Both the position numbers and the translations under genes were made by a program. A DNA stretch of 47,497 bases from JADFUZ01 sp034430415 (GTDB taxonomy: Bacteria; Chloroflexota; Dehalococcoidia; GIF9; AB-539-J10), in the NCBI GenBank assembly GCA_034430415.1, contig DAOUEN010000105.1:1-47497 (forward strand), in the 5' to 3' direction. The notes below the pieces were generated by a model that worked only from the letters and a program-made list of their open reading frames with translations, had not been told where the DNA came from and made no database searches. Shown here piece after piece: positions 1 to 7,431 of this stretch. Positions within the stretch are counted from its first letter, which is position 1, and every line of letters starts with the position of its first letter.

Positions 1-1197
1 ACCGCCGATGCTCCAAGGGTTCAGGTTGACCTGGTAAAGATCAGCTCTGAGCATGGCGAAGAGTCAGTGCACGGACTCATCCCATTGAAGCTGATGGATG
101 ATGACGCTGCCTTCACCAGACTAAGCCCGGAACCTATTCCTGAGGCGCCGGAGGAGCAGAAGAGGGAGTATGCCCGGATTCTGAGGAGAAGGATAGATAA
201 TCTGACAACCATATGTGAGGACAAGGGTAGAGCAGAAGCCTTCTTCGAAGGCGAGTTTGCCTCCTCGCTTGCTCACATCAGCAGATATGGCGCGACCCTG
301 GCGGAGAATGAGAGGAGAGAGAAGGAGACCATCTCGAACGCGGTCAAGCAGGTACATAGCAGGCTTCTCTTGTTTGTACAGGAACATGTGGGTATGCCAG
401 AGCTAGGCTCTGAAGAAGACCTGAAGCCATTCCTGCGGGGCGTGAGAGAGTTATTGTCTCGCAAGAAGTCTGACTACCAGTCCGCCATTTCGGGCAAGGT
501 GAAGAATCTGGGCATGCAAGTAGGCGAATTCAGTACCCGGGAGATGGATGGTCTCCTCTCGCAGATTGTCGCCATGGAGAGGGATATTCCGCAGCACAGA
601 GCTGTCTGGGCTGAGCTCACCAAACAGAGGAGAGCTGAATGGGAGAGCAATGATGCCGAACATGCGGATCTAGCGTGCGTGCCTGCGGTAGTGGATGGAA
701 TTGCCAGGGCTCTTGGCGCTGTCCTGGACAATGCTTTCGATGAGCAGGAAGTAATGGATGGGATACAGGAAATCATAATTGACATAAATATGAGACTCGC
801 AGGCGAAGGCTTGATTAACTCCTGCATCGAGATGGGAAAAGGCAGCTTGCAGCTCAGCAAGACTATCTACAAAGATAGGGAGATAACTCATCCCTGTGGG
901 GCAGAAAGGTCCTTTTTCAGTCTGGCTGCACTGACTGCTTTGGCCAGGTACTTCAGGCTGCCGGTCATCATAGATGAGGCGGCTAATAATCTGGACAAGA
1001 ACCACCTGCGGCACTTCATATCGCTGATACGGGAGTTTGCCTCGAGCTACGATGTTCAGTACATACTCTCGGTAAAAGAGACCGACGACTTCCCTCTTGA
1101 TGGCTGGGTTCGCGAGTTCACCGATGACATGCAAATATACAGGGTAGACTACGATGGCCAGAGGAAACACATCAGACCCGTTGACCTATATGCCTGA
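1..1197 (+). CDS. SMC-like ABC ATPase, C-terminal part (5' truncated)
   Basis: The reading frame is open from base 1, so the gene begins before the window; 398 codons are visible. The first two thirds are charged and helical, as expected for a coiled-coil arm. The last 110 residues carry an ABC/SMC-type head: a signature-like segment CGAERSFFSLAAL (near base 895), Walker B LPVIIDEAANNLD with its D-loop (near base 958), and a final strand YILSVKE where a switch histidine would be expected. Known SMC/Rad50/RecN-type ATPases use this order to clamp or move DNA. The Walker A half is outside the window, so the family (condensin-like, repair or defence ATPase) cannot be decided. It ends about 95 bp before the DUF523 gene, which has the same orientation. 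Confidence 0.7.
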   Translation, partial: TADAPRVQVDLVKISSEHGEESVHGLIPLKLMDDDAAFTRLSPEPIPEAPEEQKREYARILRRRIDNLTTICEDKGRAEAFFEGEFASSLAHISRYGATLAENERREKETISNAVKQVHSRLLLFVQEHVGMPELGSEEDLKPFLRGVRELLSRKKSDYQSAISGKVKNLGMQVGEFSTREMDGLLSQIVAMERDIPQHRAVWAELTKQRRAEWESNDAEHADLACVPAVVDGIARALGAVLDNAFDEQEVMDGIQEIIIDINMRLAGEGLINSCIEMGKGSLQLSKTIYKDREITHPCGAERSFFSLAALTALARYFRLPVIIDEAANNLDKNHLRHFISLIREFASSYDVQYILSVKETDDFPLDGWVREFTDDMQIYRVDYDGQRKHIRPVDLYA

Positions 1198-1292
1198 ACA
1201 GAGCAACACCTTCACCGGTTGTCACCAGGCGTACGAAGCAGACGAGAGCTTGTAGGAGTCCAGGGACGAATGAGAAGCGGCAGACTGCTTCG

Positions 1293-1739
1293 ATGAAACT
1301 GGTAAGTGCCTGCCTACTGGGGGTCAGATGTACCTGGGATGGCACAGGCAAGAACAGGGACGAGAAGCTTGTGGAGCTTTCGAAGCGGGAGACGCTCATT
1401 CCAGTGTGCCCTGAGCAGCTAGGAGGTCTGGGAACCCCACGGCCACCTCAAGAGATCCAGGGAGGCTCAGGTGCGGACGTCGTTGACGGGAAGTGCAGGG
1501 TCAGGAATAGAGATGGCAGAGACGTCTCTCAGGAATTCCTTAGAGGGGCTGAGGAGGCCCTGAGGATCGCCAGGCTGTTCGGGGCCGGCCAGTTCGTGGG
1601 GAAATCAGGAAGCCCGTCGTGTGGTTGCGGCCGGATATATGACGGCAGCTTCTCGGGAAGTCAAGTCGATGGCGACGGCGTTACCGCTGCGTTGCTGATG
1701 AGGAGTGGAATCACGGTTCTCACGGAGGAAGACCTGTGA
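1293..1739 (+). CDS. DUF523 family protein (YbbK-like)
   Basis: A 148-residue cytosolic protein. The N-terminus has SACLLGVRCTWDG, followed by the CPEQLGGLGTPRPP segment and the SGSPSCGCG cysteine motif near residue 105. These are the hallmark blocks of the DUF523 family, whose length is about 150 residues. The conserved cysteines suggest metal or Fe-S binding, but no biochemical role is established for the family. The ATG at 1293 is the only start compatible with the conserved N-terminus. No strong Shine-Dalgarno is visible before it. The gene lies between the SMC-like ATPase and the protease-like gene, and nothing in the sequence links it functionally to either. Confidence 0.85.
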   Translation: MKLVSACLLGVRCTWDGTGKNRDEKLVELSKRETLIPVCPEQLGGLGTPRPPQEIQGGSGADVVDGKCRVRNRDGRDVSQEFLRGAEEALRIARLFGAGQFVGKSGSPSCGCGRIYDGSFSGSQVDGDGVTAALLMRSGITVLTEEDL

Positions 1740-1775
1740 TTCGGCTCCCTGGCCCAGTTTCGGGGGATGAGCGGG

Positions 1776-1784
1776 TGATATAAT
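1776..1784 (+). promoter_or_regulatory. Extended -10 promoter for the PrsW-like gene
   Basis: TGATATAAT is a perfect extended -10 (TGn plus TATAAT). No good -35 is seen, which is usual for extended -10 promoters. It lies about 60 nt before the ATG at 1845, and that ATG has a GGAGG ribosome site six bases upstream. Confidence 0.55.
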
Positions 1785-1844
1785 GGCGAGCGGTGCTGCC
1801 ATTGGTTCTCTAGGCGTTTCTCTGACAGCTGTAGGAGGCACATC

Positions 1845-2612
1845 ATGTTGGAACAGATGACCGGGCTGTTTGCATCCCGGTTTGCCAATCCGTGCGTGGA
1901 GGGCATTGGTCTTGCTGTGGCCTTCGGCGTGGTCTGGCTTGCTGCTTACTGGCCACCGCTGTACAAGGATGGTTGGCTCTGGGCAGTTCTCGCTGCCAGC
2001 GCCTTTCTGACTCTGGCCGCAGTTGCCTTTGTTCAACTGCCGCTGCAAGCCTGGACGGGGCAAGCACTGAACCACTTCTGGAATCAGGAAGACCTGGTAC
2101 GCTGGCTTCTTGTTGCCGGAATCCCGCAAGTACTCCTCAGTGGCCTAGTTCAGGAGGGTGCCAAGCTGCTGCCCGTGATTCTCTACTGGTGGCGCAAGAC
2201 GTGGTTTCTCATGGATCCCAAGCTCGGACTGGCTGTTGGAGCTGTGGCAGGAGCGGGCTTTGGCATACTTGAGGCGCAATGGGCACACAACGCCATATTC
2301 GCGTCCGGGTGGACCTGGGGATTGGTGGAGGGTGAAGGCTTACTGGCGCTGGCCGGATTCTGGGAGAGGTTCTTCGCTGTAGGCTTCCACACCGCTGCCA
2401 GTGCACTGGCCGGGTATGGCTTGGCCAAGGGACGGGGGTCGCAGTTCTATCTTCTGGCTTCGCTGCTCCACGCTCTCATCAACTATGGCGTCATACTCGT
2501 GCAGTCCGGTCATTTCTCGAGCCTTCAGTTGGAGCTATTCGTAGCGACGGTAGCTGTGCTGGTGACTGTGGTCGTTCTCTGGCTCCGTTGGAGCAAACCA
2601 GCGTATGCATGA
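1845..2612 (+). CDS. PrsW/YhfC-like intramembrane protease
   Basis: A 255-residue, very hydrophobic protein with about seven to eight predicted membrane segments. Within them lie the motifs expected of PrsW/YhfC/CPBP-type intramembrane metalloproteases: QEGAKLLP (glutamate and lysine, near residue 102), GFGILEA (glutamate, near 140), and two histidines in hydrophobic helices, GFHTAASAL and LLHALINYG. Family members cleave membrane-anchored regulators or act on prenylated peptides; the substrate here is unknown. The start is supported by GGAGG at six bases spacing. No anti-sigma factor lies nearby, so a PrsW-type signalling role cannot be inferred. Confidence 0.65.
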   Translation: MLEQMTGLFASRFANPCVEGIGLAVAFGVVWLAAYWPPLYKDGWLWAVLAASAFLTLAAVAFVQLPLQAWTGQALNHFWNQEDLVRWLLVAGIPQVLLSGLVQEGAKLLPVILYWWRKTWFLMDPKLGLAVGAVAGAGFGILEAQWAHNAIFASGWTWGLVEGEGLLALAGFWERFFAVGFHTAASALAGYGLAKGRGSQFYLLASLLHALINYGVILVQSGHFSSLQLELFVATVAVLVTVVVLWLRWSKPAYA

Positions 2613-2625
2613 ACTTTCGGAAGGT

Positions 2626-2654
2626 TTGAACGTTATATGGTAATGGGCAATAAT
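2626..2654 (+). promoter_or_regulatory. Sigma70-type promoter for the bactofilin-like gene
   Basis: TTGAAC and AATAAT are separated by 17 bp, just after the protease stop. The predicted start of transcription is near 2661, leaving a short leader with an AGGGAA ribosome site before the GTG start at 2687. Confidence 0.45.
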
Positions 2655-2686
2655 GCCATCTGGCAAGCTCAAGGTGTTGCAGGGAA

Positions 2687-3862
2687 GTGAGCGTTAAGAG
2701 ACAGATTCCCAGGGGGGTGGTGGGCATGTCTGTTGCGGCAGTGCTGGTGTTCTGCTTCACAGTGCCCGCCTTGGCGTTTGACTTCCGTGGGGCGGAGACG
2801 GTCATCGTGGCTAGCGAAGAGGTTATCAATGATGATCTCTACGCAGGCGCTAACAAGGTCATCATCGAGGGCACTGTCAATGGTGAGCTCTGGGCCGCCG
2901 CCAACGTAGTCGCCGTTGGTGGTGAAGTCAGCGGCAGTACCATGGCTGCTGGCAGGACGGTCGTTATCTACGGCGATGTCGGTCACGCGGTGCGGGCAAT
3001 AGGCGAGACCATCAGTATTGGCGGCAACGTTTGTGGTGACCTGATGGTTGGCTGCGCCGAGCTGGATATTGCGAGGTCAGCTAAGATAGAAGGTGACCTC
3101 CTGCTGGGTGCTGGAAATGCGCGCATTGACGGGCTGGTGGAGGGTGACATCAGGGGTGGAGGTGGGAGCATCAGCATAGGTGGTGAAGTATGGGGAGACA
3201 TTGAGCTTGAAGTCGAGACCCTGACGATAGAGCCGACGGCTGATATTCAAGGTAACCTGGTCTACACCAGCGAGAGCGAGGCTGATATTCAGTCGGGAGC
3301 CAAGGTCGCAGGGGTGACGACCCATAAGCTGCCTGAGAAGGAGAGGGATGGTGCCGAGTCTTCCGTGTTTGCCTTCCTCTCGGATGTGAAGTGGAAGTTC
3401 ATCGGCTTCCTGATGGCTTTGCTGACAGGACTGCTTGTCATACTGCTCGCTCCAAGATGGCTGGCATCCGTCGCCGAGGCTGTGCGTAGCAGGCCCGGCC
3501 CCAGCGCCGGTTGGGGTGCACTCATCCTGTTTGTGACTCCTATCGCCGCGATAGTGACGTGCATCACAATCGTCGGCATACCTGTGGGATTGATTACCCT
3601 GGCTCTCTGGGGCATAGCGGTCTACCTCGCCCAGATACCTGTAGCTTTGTTCGTTGGGAAGCTGATTATCGGCCGCTCCAGAGATGTGGAGGGCAAAGGC
3701 ATCATGATTGCGGCCCTGGCTTTGGGGTTGGTGATTCTCAAGCTGTTGAGGCTAGTGCCCTACGCGGGCTTCTTCATTGGAGTGGCCGCGGTCCTCTTCG
3801 GCCTGGGGGCGGTGGTGGCTTCGGAGAGGAGACGGCGGATTGAGGCACGGTCTGGTAGCTGA
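2687..3862 (+). CDS. Exported bactofilin-like (polymer-forming) membrane protein
   Basis: 391 residues from a GTG start preceded by AGGGAA. A signal peptide is visible: lysine/arginine at residues 4-9, a hydrophobic core, and a likely cleavage site after PALA at about residue 30. Residues 31-205 are a run of short glycine/valine/isoleucine strands (IEGTVNGELWAAAN, IGGNVCGDLMVG, IDGLVEGDIRGG) that resembles the right-handed beta-helix of bactofilins (DUF583, polymer-forming cytoskeletal). A charged linker follows, then several membrane helices from about residue 235 to the C-terminus. Bactofilins are normally cytosolic scaffold polymers. Here the signal peptide would place the beta-helix outside the membrane. 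The tubulin-like gene follows 73 bp later on the same strand. The fold is a confident match; a cytoskeletal function is inferred. Confidence 0.7.
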   Translation: MSVKRQIPRGVVGMSVAAVLVFCFTVPALAFDFRGAETVIVASEEVINDDLYAGANKVIIEGTVNGELWAAANVVAVGGEVSGSTMAAGRTVVIYGDVGHAVRAIGETISIGGNVCGDLMVGCAELDIARSAKIEGDLLLGAGNARIDGLVEGDIRGGGGSISIGGEVWGDIELEVETLTIEPTADIQGNLVYTSESEADIQSGAKVAGVTTHKLPEKERDGAESSVFAFLSDVKWKFIGFLMALLTGLLVILLAPRWLASVAEAVRSRPGPSAGWGALILFVTPIAAIVTCITIVGIPVGLITLALWGIAVYLAQIPVALFVGKLIIGRSRDVEGKGIMIAALALGLVILKLLRLVPYAGFFIGVAAVLFGLGAVVASERRRRIEARSGS

Positions 3863-3898
3863 TAGCCTGGGGGATATGACTCGAACGAGTGCGGTGTG

Positions 3899-3928
3899 TT
3901 GACATGCCCGTAGGTCGTTGTTTACAAT
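3899..3928 (+). promoter_or_regulatory. Near-consensus promoter giving a probable leaderless mRNA
   Basis: A perfect -35 TTGACA (3899-3904) is followed after 18 bp by TACAAT (3923-3928). Only 7 nt separate the -10 from the ATG at 3936, so transcription should start on or next to the start codon. No Shine-Dalgarno is present, consistent with a leaderless transcript. Confidence 0.6.
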
Positions 3929-3935
3929 AAGCGAC

Positions 3936-5108
3936 ATGAAGCTACTGGTCATAGGTCTAGGTCAATGTGGCGGTCGGATTGCTGATAGGCTCGCTCGACT
4001 GAACAAGAGAGCTCACGCTTTGCGGGGGATGGACATACTTGCGGACGCCTTTGCCGTGAACACTGATGTTGCTGATCTGAGCGGGTTACGCACCGTCAAG
4101 GCCGACTACAAGCACAGGATACTTATTGGAGGCCAGCGGACCAACGGGCATGGAGTGGGCAAGATAAGCGAATTGGGTGCTGAGATAGCCAGAGAAGAGA
4201 CCGATAAGATCATAGACTCCTTGAGGGCCACGGACCGATTCTACGACACAGATGCGTTTCTGGTGATTGCTTCTGCCGCCGGTGGCACCGGTTCCGGGTC
4301 GATAGCAGTACTGACTCAGTACCTCAAGGAACGCTACGTAGGGAAGCCGGTCTACGATGTCATTGTTCTGCCTTTCAGACAGGAGGAAACCACGGAGACG
4401 AGGACCGTCTACAATACGGCTATGTGCCTCAAGTCCAGCTATCTAGTTGCCGATGCGATATTTCTCATTGATAACCAGAGGTATGTCAAGAAGAACTCCT
4501 CAGCAGAAAGCAATATGGCAGCCATCAACGCCAGGGCGGTTGAGCCGTTTTTTAATCTGCTTTGTGCCGGTGAGGAGACGAGTAAGAGATATGTTGGGGC
4601 CAAGACGCTAGATGCTGGAGATATTATACAGACTCTGGCAGGATGGACGGTACTCGGGCAGGGCAGTTCGCGACTCCCGCGGAGATTGCCTCTGTGTGGG
4701 CCCAAGCGCGATTTCAGGGACAAGATGGATGAAACCAGCAAGGCAGCTCATTCGATGGATGAGGCGATAGGAGAGTTATCGCTTACTTGTGAGCCGAAGG
4801 ATGCCGGGAGAGCGCTGTTCCTGGTTACTGGGCCGCCCAAGGAAATGCGTATGGAGATAATCAAGCAGTTGGGGGACAATCTCAGAAGCGTGGCTCCCGA
4901 TGCATTGATACGAAGCGGTGACTACCCCAGAGGCAAGAATTCGCTGGATGTGACGATAGTCCTCTCGGAAATCAGCAATGTCAAGAAGATCACGGACTAC
5001 TTCAGCAAGGCCGTCGACCTGATTTCTGTCATGAAATCCAAGCGTGGACTGGGATATCAGAGCAGGAAACTCGAAGAGACCTTCGAGGATATTCCTGTAT
5101 TGCTATAG
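3936..5108 (+). CDS. Divergent tubulin/FtsZ-superfamily GTPase (CetZ-like)
   Basis: 390 residues from the ATG at 3936; an in-frame TTG at 3918 lies inside the promoter and is rejected. The GTP-binding loops are recognisable: T1 GLGQCGGRI (residues 7-15), T4 AAGGTGSGS (114-122) and a T7-like segment LDAGD (225-229) with two acidic residues for hydrolysis across the protomer interface. GQCGG resembles the tubulin and CetZ version of T1 more than the GVGGGG of FtsZ. The protein therefore probably polymerises with GTP. It lacks the FtsZ C-terminal peptide for FtsA binding, and a canonical FtsZ is encoded at 37.3 kb, so it is unlikely to be the division protein. CetZ proteins affect cell shape in archaea; the role here is unknown. 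Neighbours are bactofilin-like and coiled-coil genes. Confidence 0.8.
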   Translation: MKLLVIGLGQCGGRIADRLARLNKRAHALRGMDILADAFAVNTDVADLSGLRTVKADYKHRILIGGQRTNGHGVGKISELGAEIAREETDKIIDSLRATDRFYDTDAFLVIASAAGGTGSGSIAVLTQYLKERYVGKPVYDVIVLPFRQEETTETRTVYNTAMCLKSSYLVADAIFLIDNQRYVKKNSSAESNMAAINARAVEPFFNLLCAGEETSKRYVGAKTLDAGDIIQTLAGWTVLGQGSSRLPRRLPLCGPKRDFRDKMDETSKAAHSMDEAIGELSLTCEPKDAGRALFLVTGPPKEMRMEIIKQLGDNLRSVAPDALIRSGDYPRGKNSLDVTIVLSEISNVKKITDYFSKAVDLISVMKSKRGLGYQSRKLEETFEDIPVLL

Positions 5109-5203
5109 CCGGTCTGCCACCCACCCGTGGCTTACCTAGACCTACCTATATTAATATGGTCCAGTAGTGACGTATCGGAGAGATAATCTGAGGTGTCTCT
5201 CCA

Positions 5204-5632
5204 CTATTTTCTAGCTTTGGTGAAGACTGTCCACGTCCGCTCCAGGGTCTGGTTGTGGGCCTGGCGGGCTTTGCGCTCAGCCTCTTCTCTGGTCTTCAGC
5301 GCTCGAGCTATTGTCTCCTCGTGGGCTTGTCTTGCTTGGCCTATTGTCTCTTCGCAAAGCTTATTACTCTGCGCTATAGTCTCCTCACAGCTCTTCCTCG
5401 CCTGTTCTACCGCTTCACCGTAGCCCTTCTCTGCCAGTCCCTCCTGGTCCTTGTAGGCCTCTTCCAGTTGCCGTTCAGCTTCCATATAGGCTAGGTAAGC
5501 TGCCGCCGCTCGCTGTTGCGTCTCGTCCAGGAAGTCAACAGCTTGCTCTGCCCTCCTGGGGATCTTCTTGCCTTTCTGCTCAGTCTCTTCCTCAGTCTCA
5601 GTCGCGACGAACACTTGCTCCGCTTCGGGCAC
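5204..5632 (-). CDS. Small coiled-coil protein, unknown function
   Basis: A 142-residue, strongly charged soluble protein. Residues 35-140 are almost entirely helical and rich in Glu, Ala, Lys and Gln, with recurring blocks such as SCEETIAQ, LCEETIGQ and AHEETIAR spaced about 11 residues apart, typical of coiled coils with hendecad periodicity. The GTG start is chosen because AAAGGAGGT sits five bases upstream. It is convergent with the tubulin-like gene and lies in the same orientation as the larger repeat protein upstream. The two share a Glu/Ala-rich composition and EEAxRKA-type segments. No family could be named. Confidence 0.7.
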   Translation of the reverse strand: MPEAEQVFVATETEEETEQKGKKIPRRAEQAVDFLDETQQRAAAAYLAYMEAERQLEEAYKDQEGLAEKGYGEAVEQARKSCEETIAQSNKLCEETIGQARQAHEETIARALKTREEAERKARQAHNQTLERTWTVFTKARK

Positions 5633-5661
5633 GGTACACCTCCTTTATTCCGCGAGTCTCT

Positions 5662-5690
5662 ATTTTAGCCTTTCGCCTATGTGCATACAA
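5662..5690 (-). promoter_or_regulatory. Promoter for the small coiled-coil gene
   Basis: On the minus strand TTGTAT and TAAAAT are separated by 17 bp; the -10 is embedded in GGCTAAAATAG. The start would be near 5655, giving a leader of about 20 nt that contains the strong ribosome site. Confidence 0.45.
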
Positions 5691-5738
5691 GAGCCGACCC
5701 TATAGTCAGGAGAGCACTTGCCTCCACGCCGTCTTCAT

Positions 5739-7256
5739 CTAGTCCTCCTCTTCCTCTCCGTTTTCTGCCTCCTCCTCCTCCTCTTCCTCCCCTCCACGTG
5801 TAGTTTTATTGGATGCGTACATGCGAGCCAGGAAATCCAGACGGGATTGGATGTCTTTTTTGGAGCCTTTCTTCTCCGGCTTCGTTTCTACGGCAGCCTC
5901 GGATTTGGCCAGGGCCTCTTCCAGCACAAGCGACGGTAGCGCAGCGGCCTCTTCCCCTGTCTCCTTGCCCAGCCTTTGAACCCCGCCCACTGCCTTCTGG
6001 AATTCCCGTATTGATGCTTTTGCCGCTTTCCTGGAGGACCGATTCGTCTCTTCGCTTATGTTGATCGCTTCCTGCAGTGCTCTCGCGGACGCTATGACAG
6101 CCTCCTTGGCTGCTCCTATCGATGTCTCGGCTGTTTTCTTGAGTACCTGGGTGGAGCTTGCGACGGCCTCCTTGGCTGCCTGGCTGGTTTCTTGTGCTCT
6201 GGTTATTGCCTCCTGAGAAGATCTCTTGGCTTCCTCGGCAATAGCCATGGCGGCCTGGCTTATCTCTTCGGCTCTGTCTATCGCCTCCTGAGAGGTTCTC
6301 CTGGCTTCCTCGGCCCTATTCCTGGCCTCTTGAGATGCTCGTGTCGATGCCTCCATAGCTCCACTGGCTGATTTGACTGCTTCCTCGGCAGCGCTTATTG
6401 CTTTCTGAGACTCCCTGATTAGGGTCTTGGTCTTTTCCTGGGTGGCCCGGCTTATTTCCTCAGCTCTGGTGGTTGCTTCCTCGAATGCTCTTGCTGAGGC
6501 TTCGGCGGCCTCCGTGGTTGACTTGCTCGCCTGGTCAGCTCTGCTGATCGCCTCGTCAAACGCTCGCGCGGAGGCCTCAGCAGACTCCGCAGATGCCTGG
6601 CTGATCATCTCGGCCTTGCTTACGGCAGCCTGCGATACCTTTGATGCCTCTCTGGCGGCTTTCTCGGATGCCCGGCTTATTTTCTCAAGTCTGTTTATGG
6701 CTTGCTGTGATGCTCTCTTCGCTTCTTTGGCAGCCTCGATGGCTGCCTGGCCGATTTCCTCGGCTTTGCCTGCCGCCTCTTGGGAGATCCTTCTGGCCTC
6801 CTGAGCGGTCTCCTGCGCTGCCTGGCCCATCTTTTCGACCCTGCTTATGGCTTTCTGGGACGCGGCCATCGACGATTCAACAGCCTCGTGGGCGGAGTTG
6901 ACCACAGCCTCAACCTCGTTCACTGCCTCCTCAAACCTGTTCGCCGATGCTTCAGCAGCCTCAGTAGCTGCCTCGATGGCTGCATCAGCCTTGCGTATCG
7001 CCTCCTGCGATGCTCTTGTCGCGGCCTCAGCGCTCTCCGTAGCTGTCTGGCTTATCGCTTCGGCCTTCCTCATTGCCTCTTCGGATGCCTTTCTGGCATC
7101 CTCTGCAGCCGCAGCAGCCGCCTGACTTATTTGCTCGATCCTGTCAATGGCCTCATCAGATGCCTTTCTCGATTTGTCAGCAGCCTGCTGGGCTGCCAGG
7201 CTTAGCATTTCAGCTCTGGCTACTGCCTGTTGAAATGTCTGAGTATCGTCTTTCAT
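5739..7256 (-). CDS. Long Ala/Glu-rich protein made of 25-residue helical repeats
   Basis: 505 residues with no signal peptide or membrane segment. From residue 8 to about 418 the sequence is a tandem array of units beginning SQEAI, FEEAx or SQKAI and containing RAEEISQAA-like cores. Units are exactly 25 residues for the first twelve copies. Then comes one 14-residue unit (308-321), two more full units, a 22-residue unit and another full unit. Twenty-five residues equal two heptads plus one hendecad (seven helical turns), so the array should form a long, nearly straight coiled coil or amphipathic helix. The C-terminus (about residues 450-505) is lysine-rich, then ends in a polyglutamate tail. 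The ATG is preceded by AAGGA. Function unknown; a structural rod or surface-binding role is inference. Confidence 0.75.
   Translation of the reverse strand: MKDDTQTFQQAVARAEMLSLAAQQAADKSRKASDEAIDRIEQISQAAAAAAEDARKASEEAMRKAEAISQTATESAEAATRASQEAIRKADAAIEAATEAAEASANRFEEAVNEVEAVVNSAHEAVESSMAASQKAISRVEKMGQAAQETAQEARRISQEAAGKAEEIGQAAIEAAKEAKRASQQAINRLEKISRASEKAAREASKVSQAAVSKAEMISQASAESAEASARAFDEAISRADQASKSTTEAAEASARAFEEATTRAEEISRATQEKTKTLIRESQKAISAAEEAVKSASGAMEASTRASQEARNRAEEARRTSQEAIDRAEEISQAAMAIAEEAKRSSQEAITRAQETSQAAKEAVASSTQVLKKTAETSIGAAKEAVIASARALQEAINISEETNRSSRKAAKASIREFQKAVGGVQRLGKETGEEAAALPSLVLEEALAKSEAAVETKPEKKGSKKDIQSRLDFLARMYASNKTTRGGEEEEEEEAENGEEEED
5900..7235 (-). repeat. Tandem ~75-bp coding repeats (25-residue units)
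   Basis: The DNA of the long helical gene is a degenerate tandem array with a 75-bp period. Each unit encodes one 25-residue helix repeat. One unit is only 42 bp, meaning a 33-bp (11-residue hendecad) piece is missing. Units have diverged at the base level but hold protein register. Confidence 0.7.
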
Positions 7257-7340
7257 GTTCCTTGAGGTGTTTGGCAGACCTCGTCTGTGCCCACGAAGCG
7301 TCGAGTTTTCCCTCTCCTCCTTTCGCAGCCGTCAAGCATA

Positions 7341-7369
7341 ATTGTAGTAAGACTTAGCTGAGTTTTCAA
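7341..7369 (-). promoter_or_regulatory. Promoter for the long repeat protein
   Basis: On the minus strand TTGAAA and TACAAT are 17 bp apart. The predicted start near 7334 leaves a leader of about 78 nt. That leader contains an AAAGGAGGAGAGGG purine tract and a short frame whose TGA overlaps the gene's ATG. Confidence 0.5.
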
Positions 7370-7431
7370 TGCATATCGTATCGGTGAGGCACAAGAGAGC
7401 CCTTCTTTTGGAGCGCATCTCGAGGCTGTCG

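Noticed and set aside
5116..5131. GCCAC/GTGGC stem after the tubulin-like gene as a terminator
   Set aside because: Only five base pairs and no uridine tract; too weak to call.
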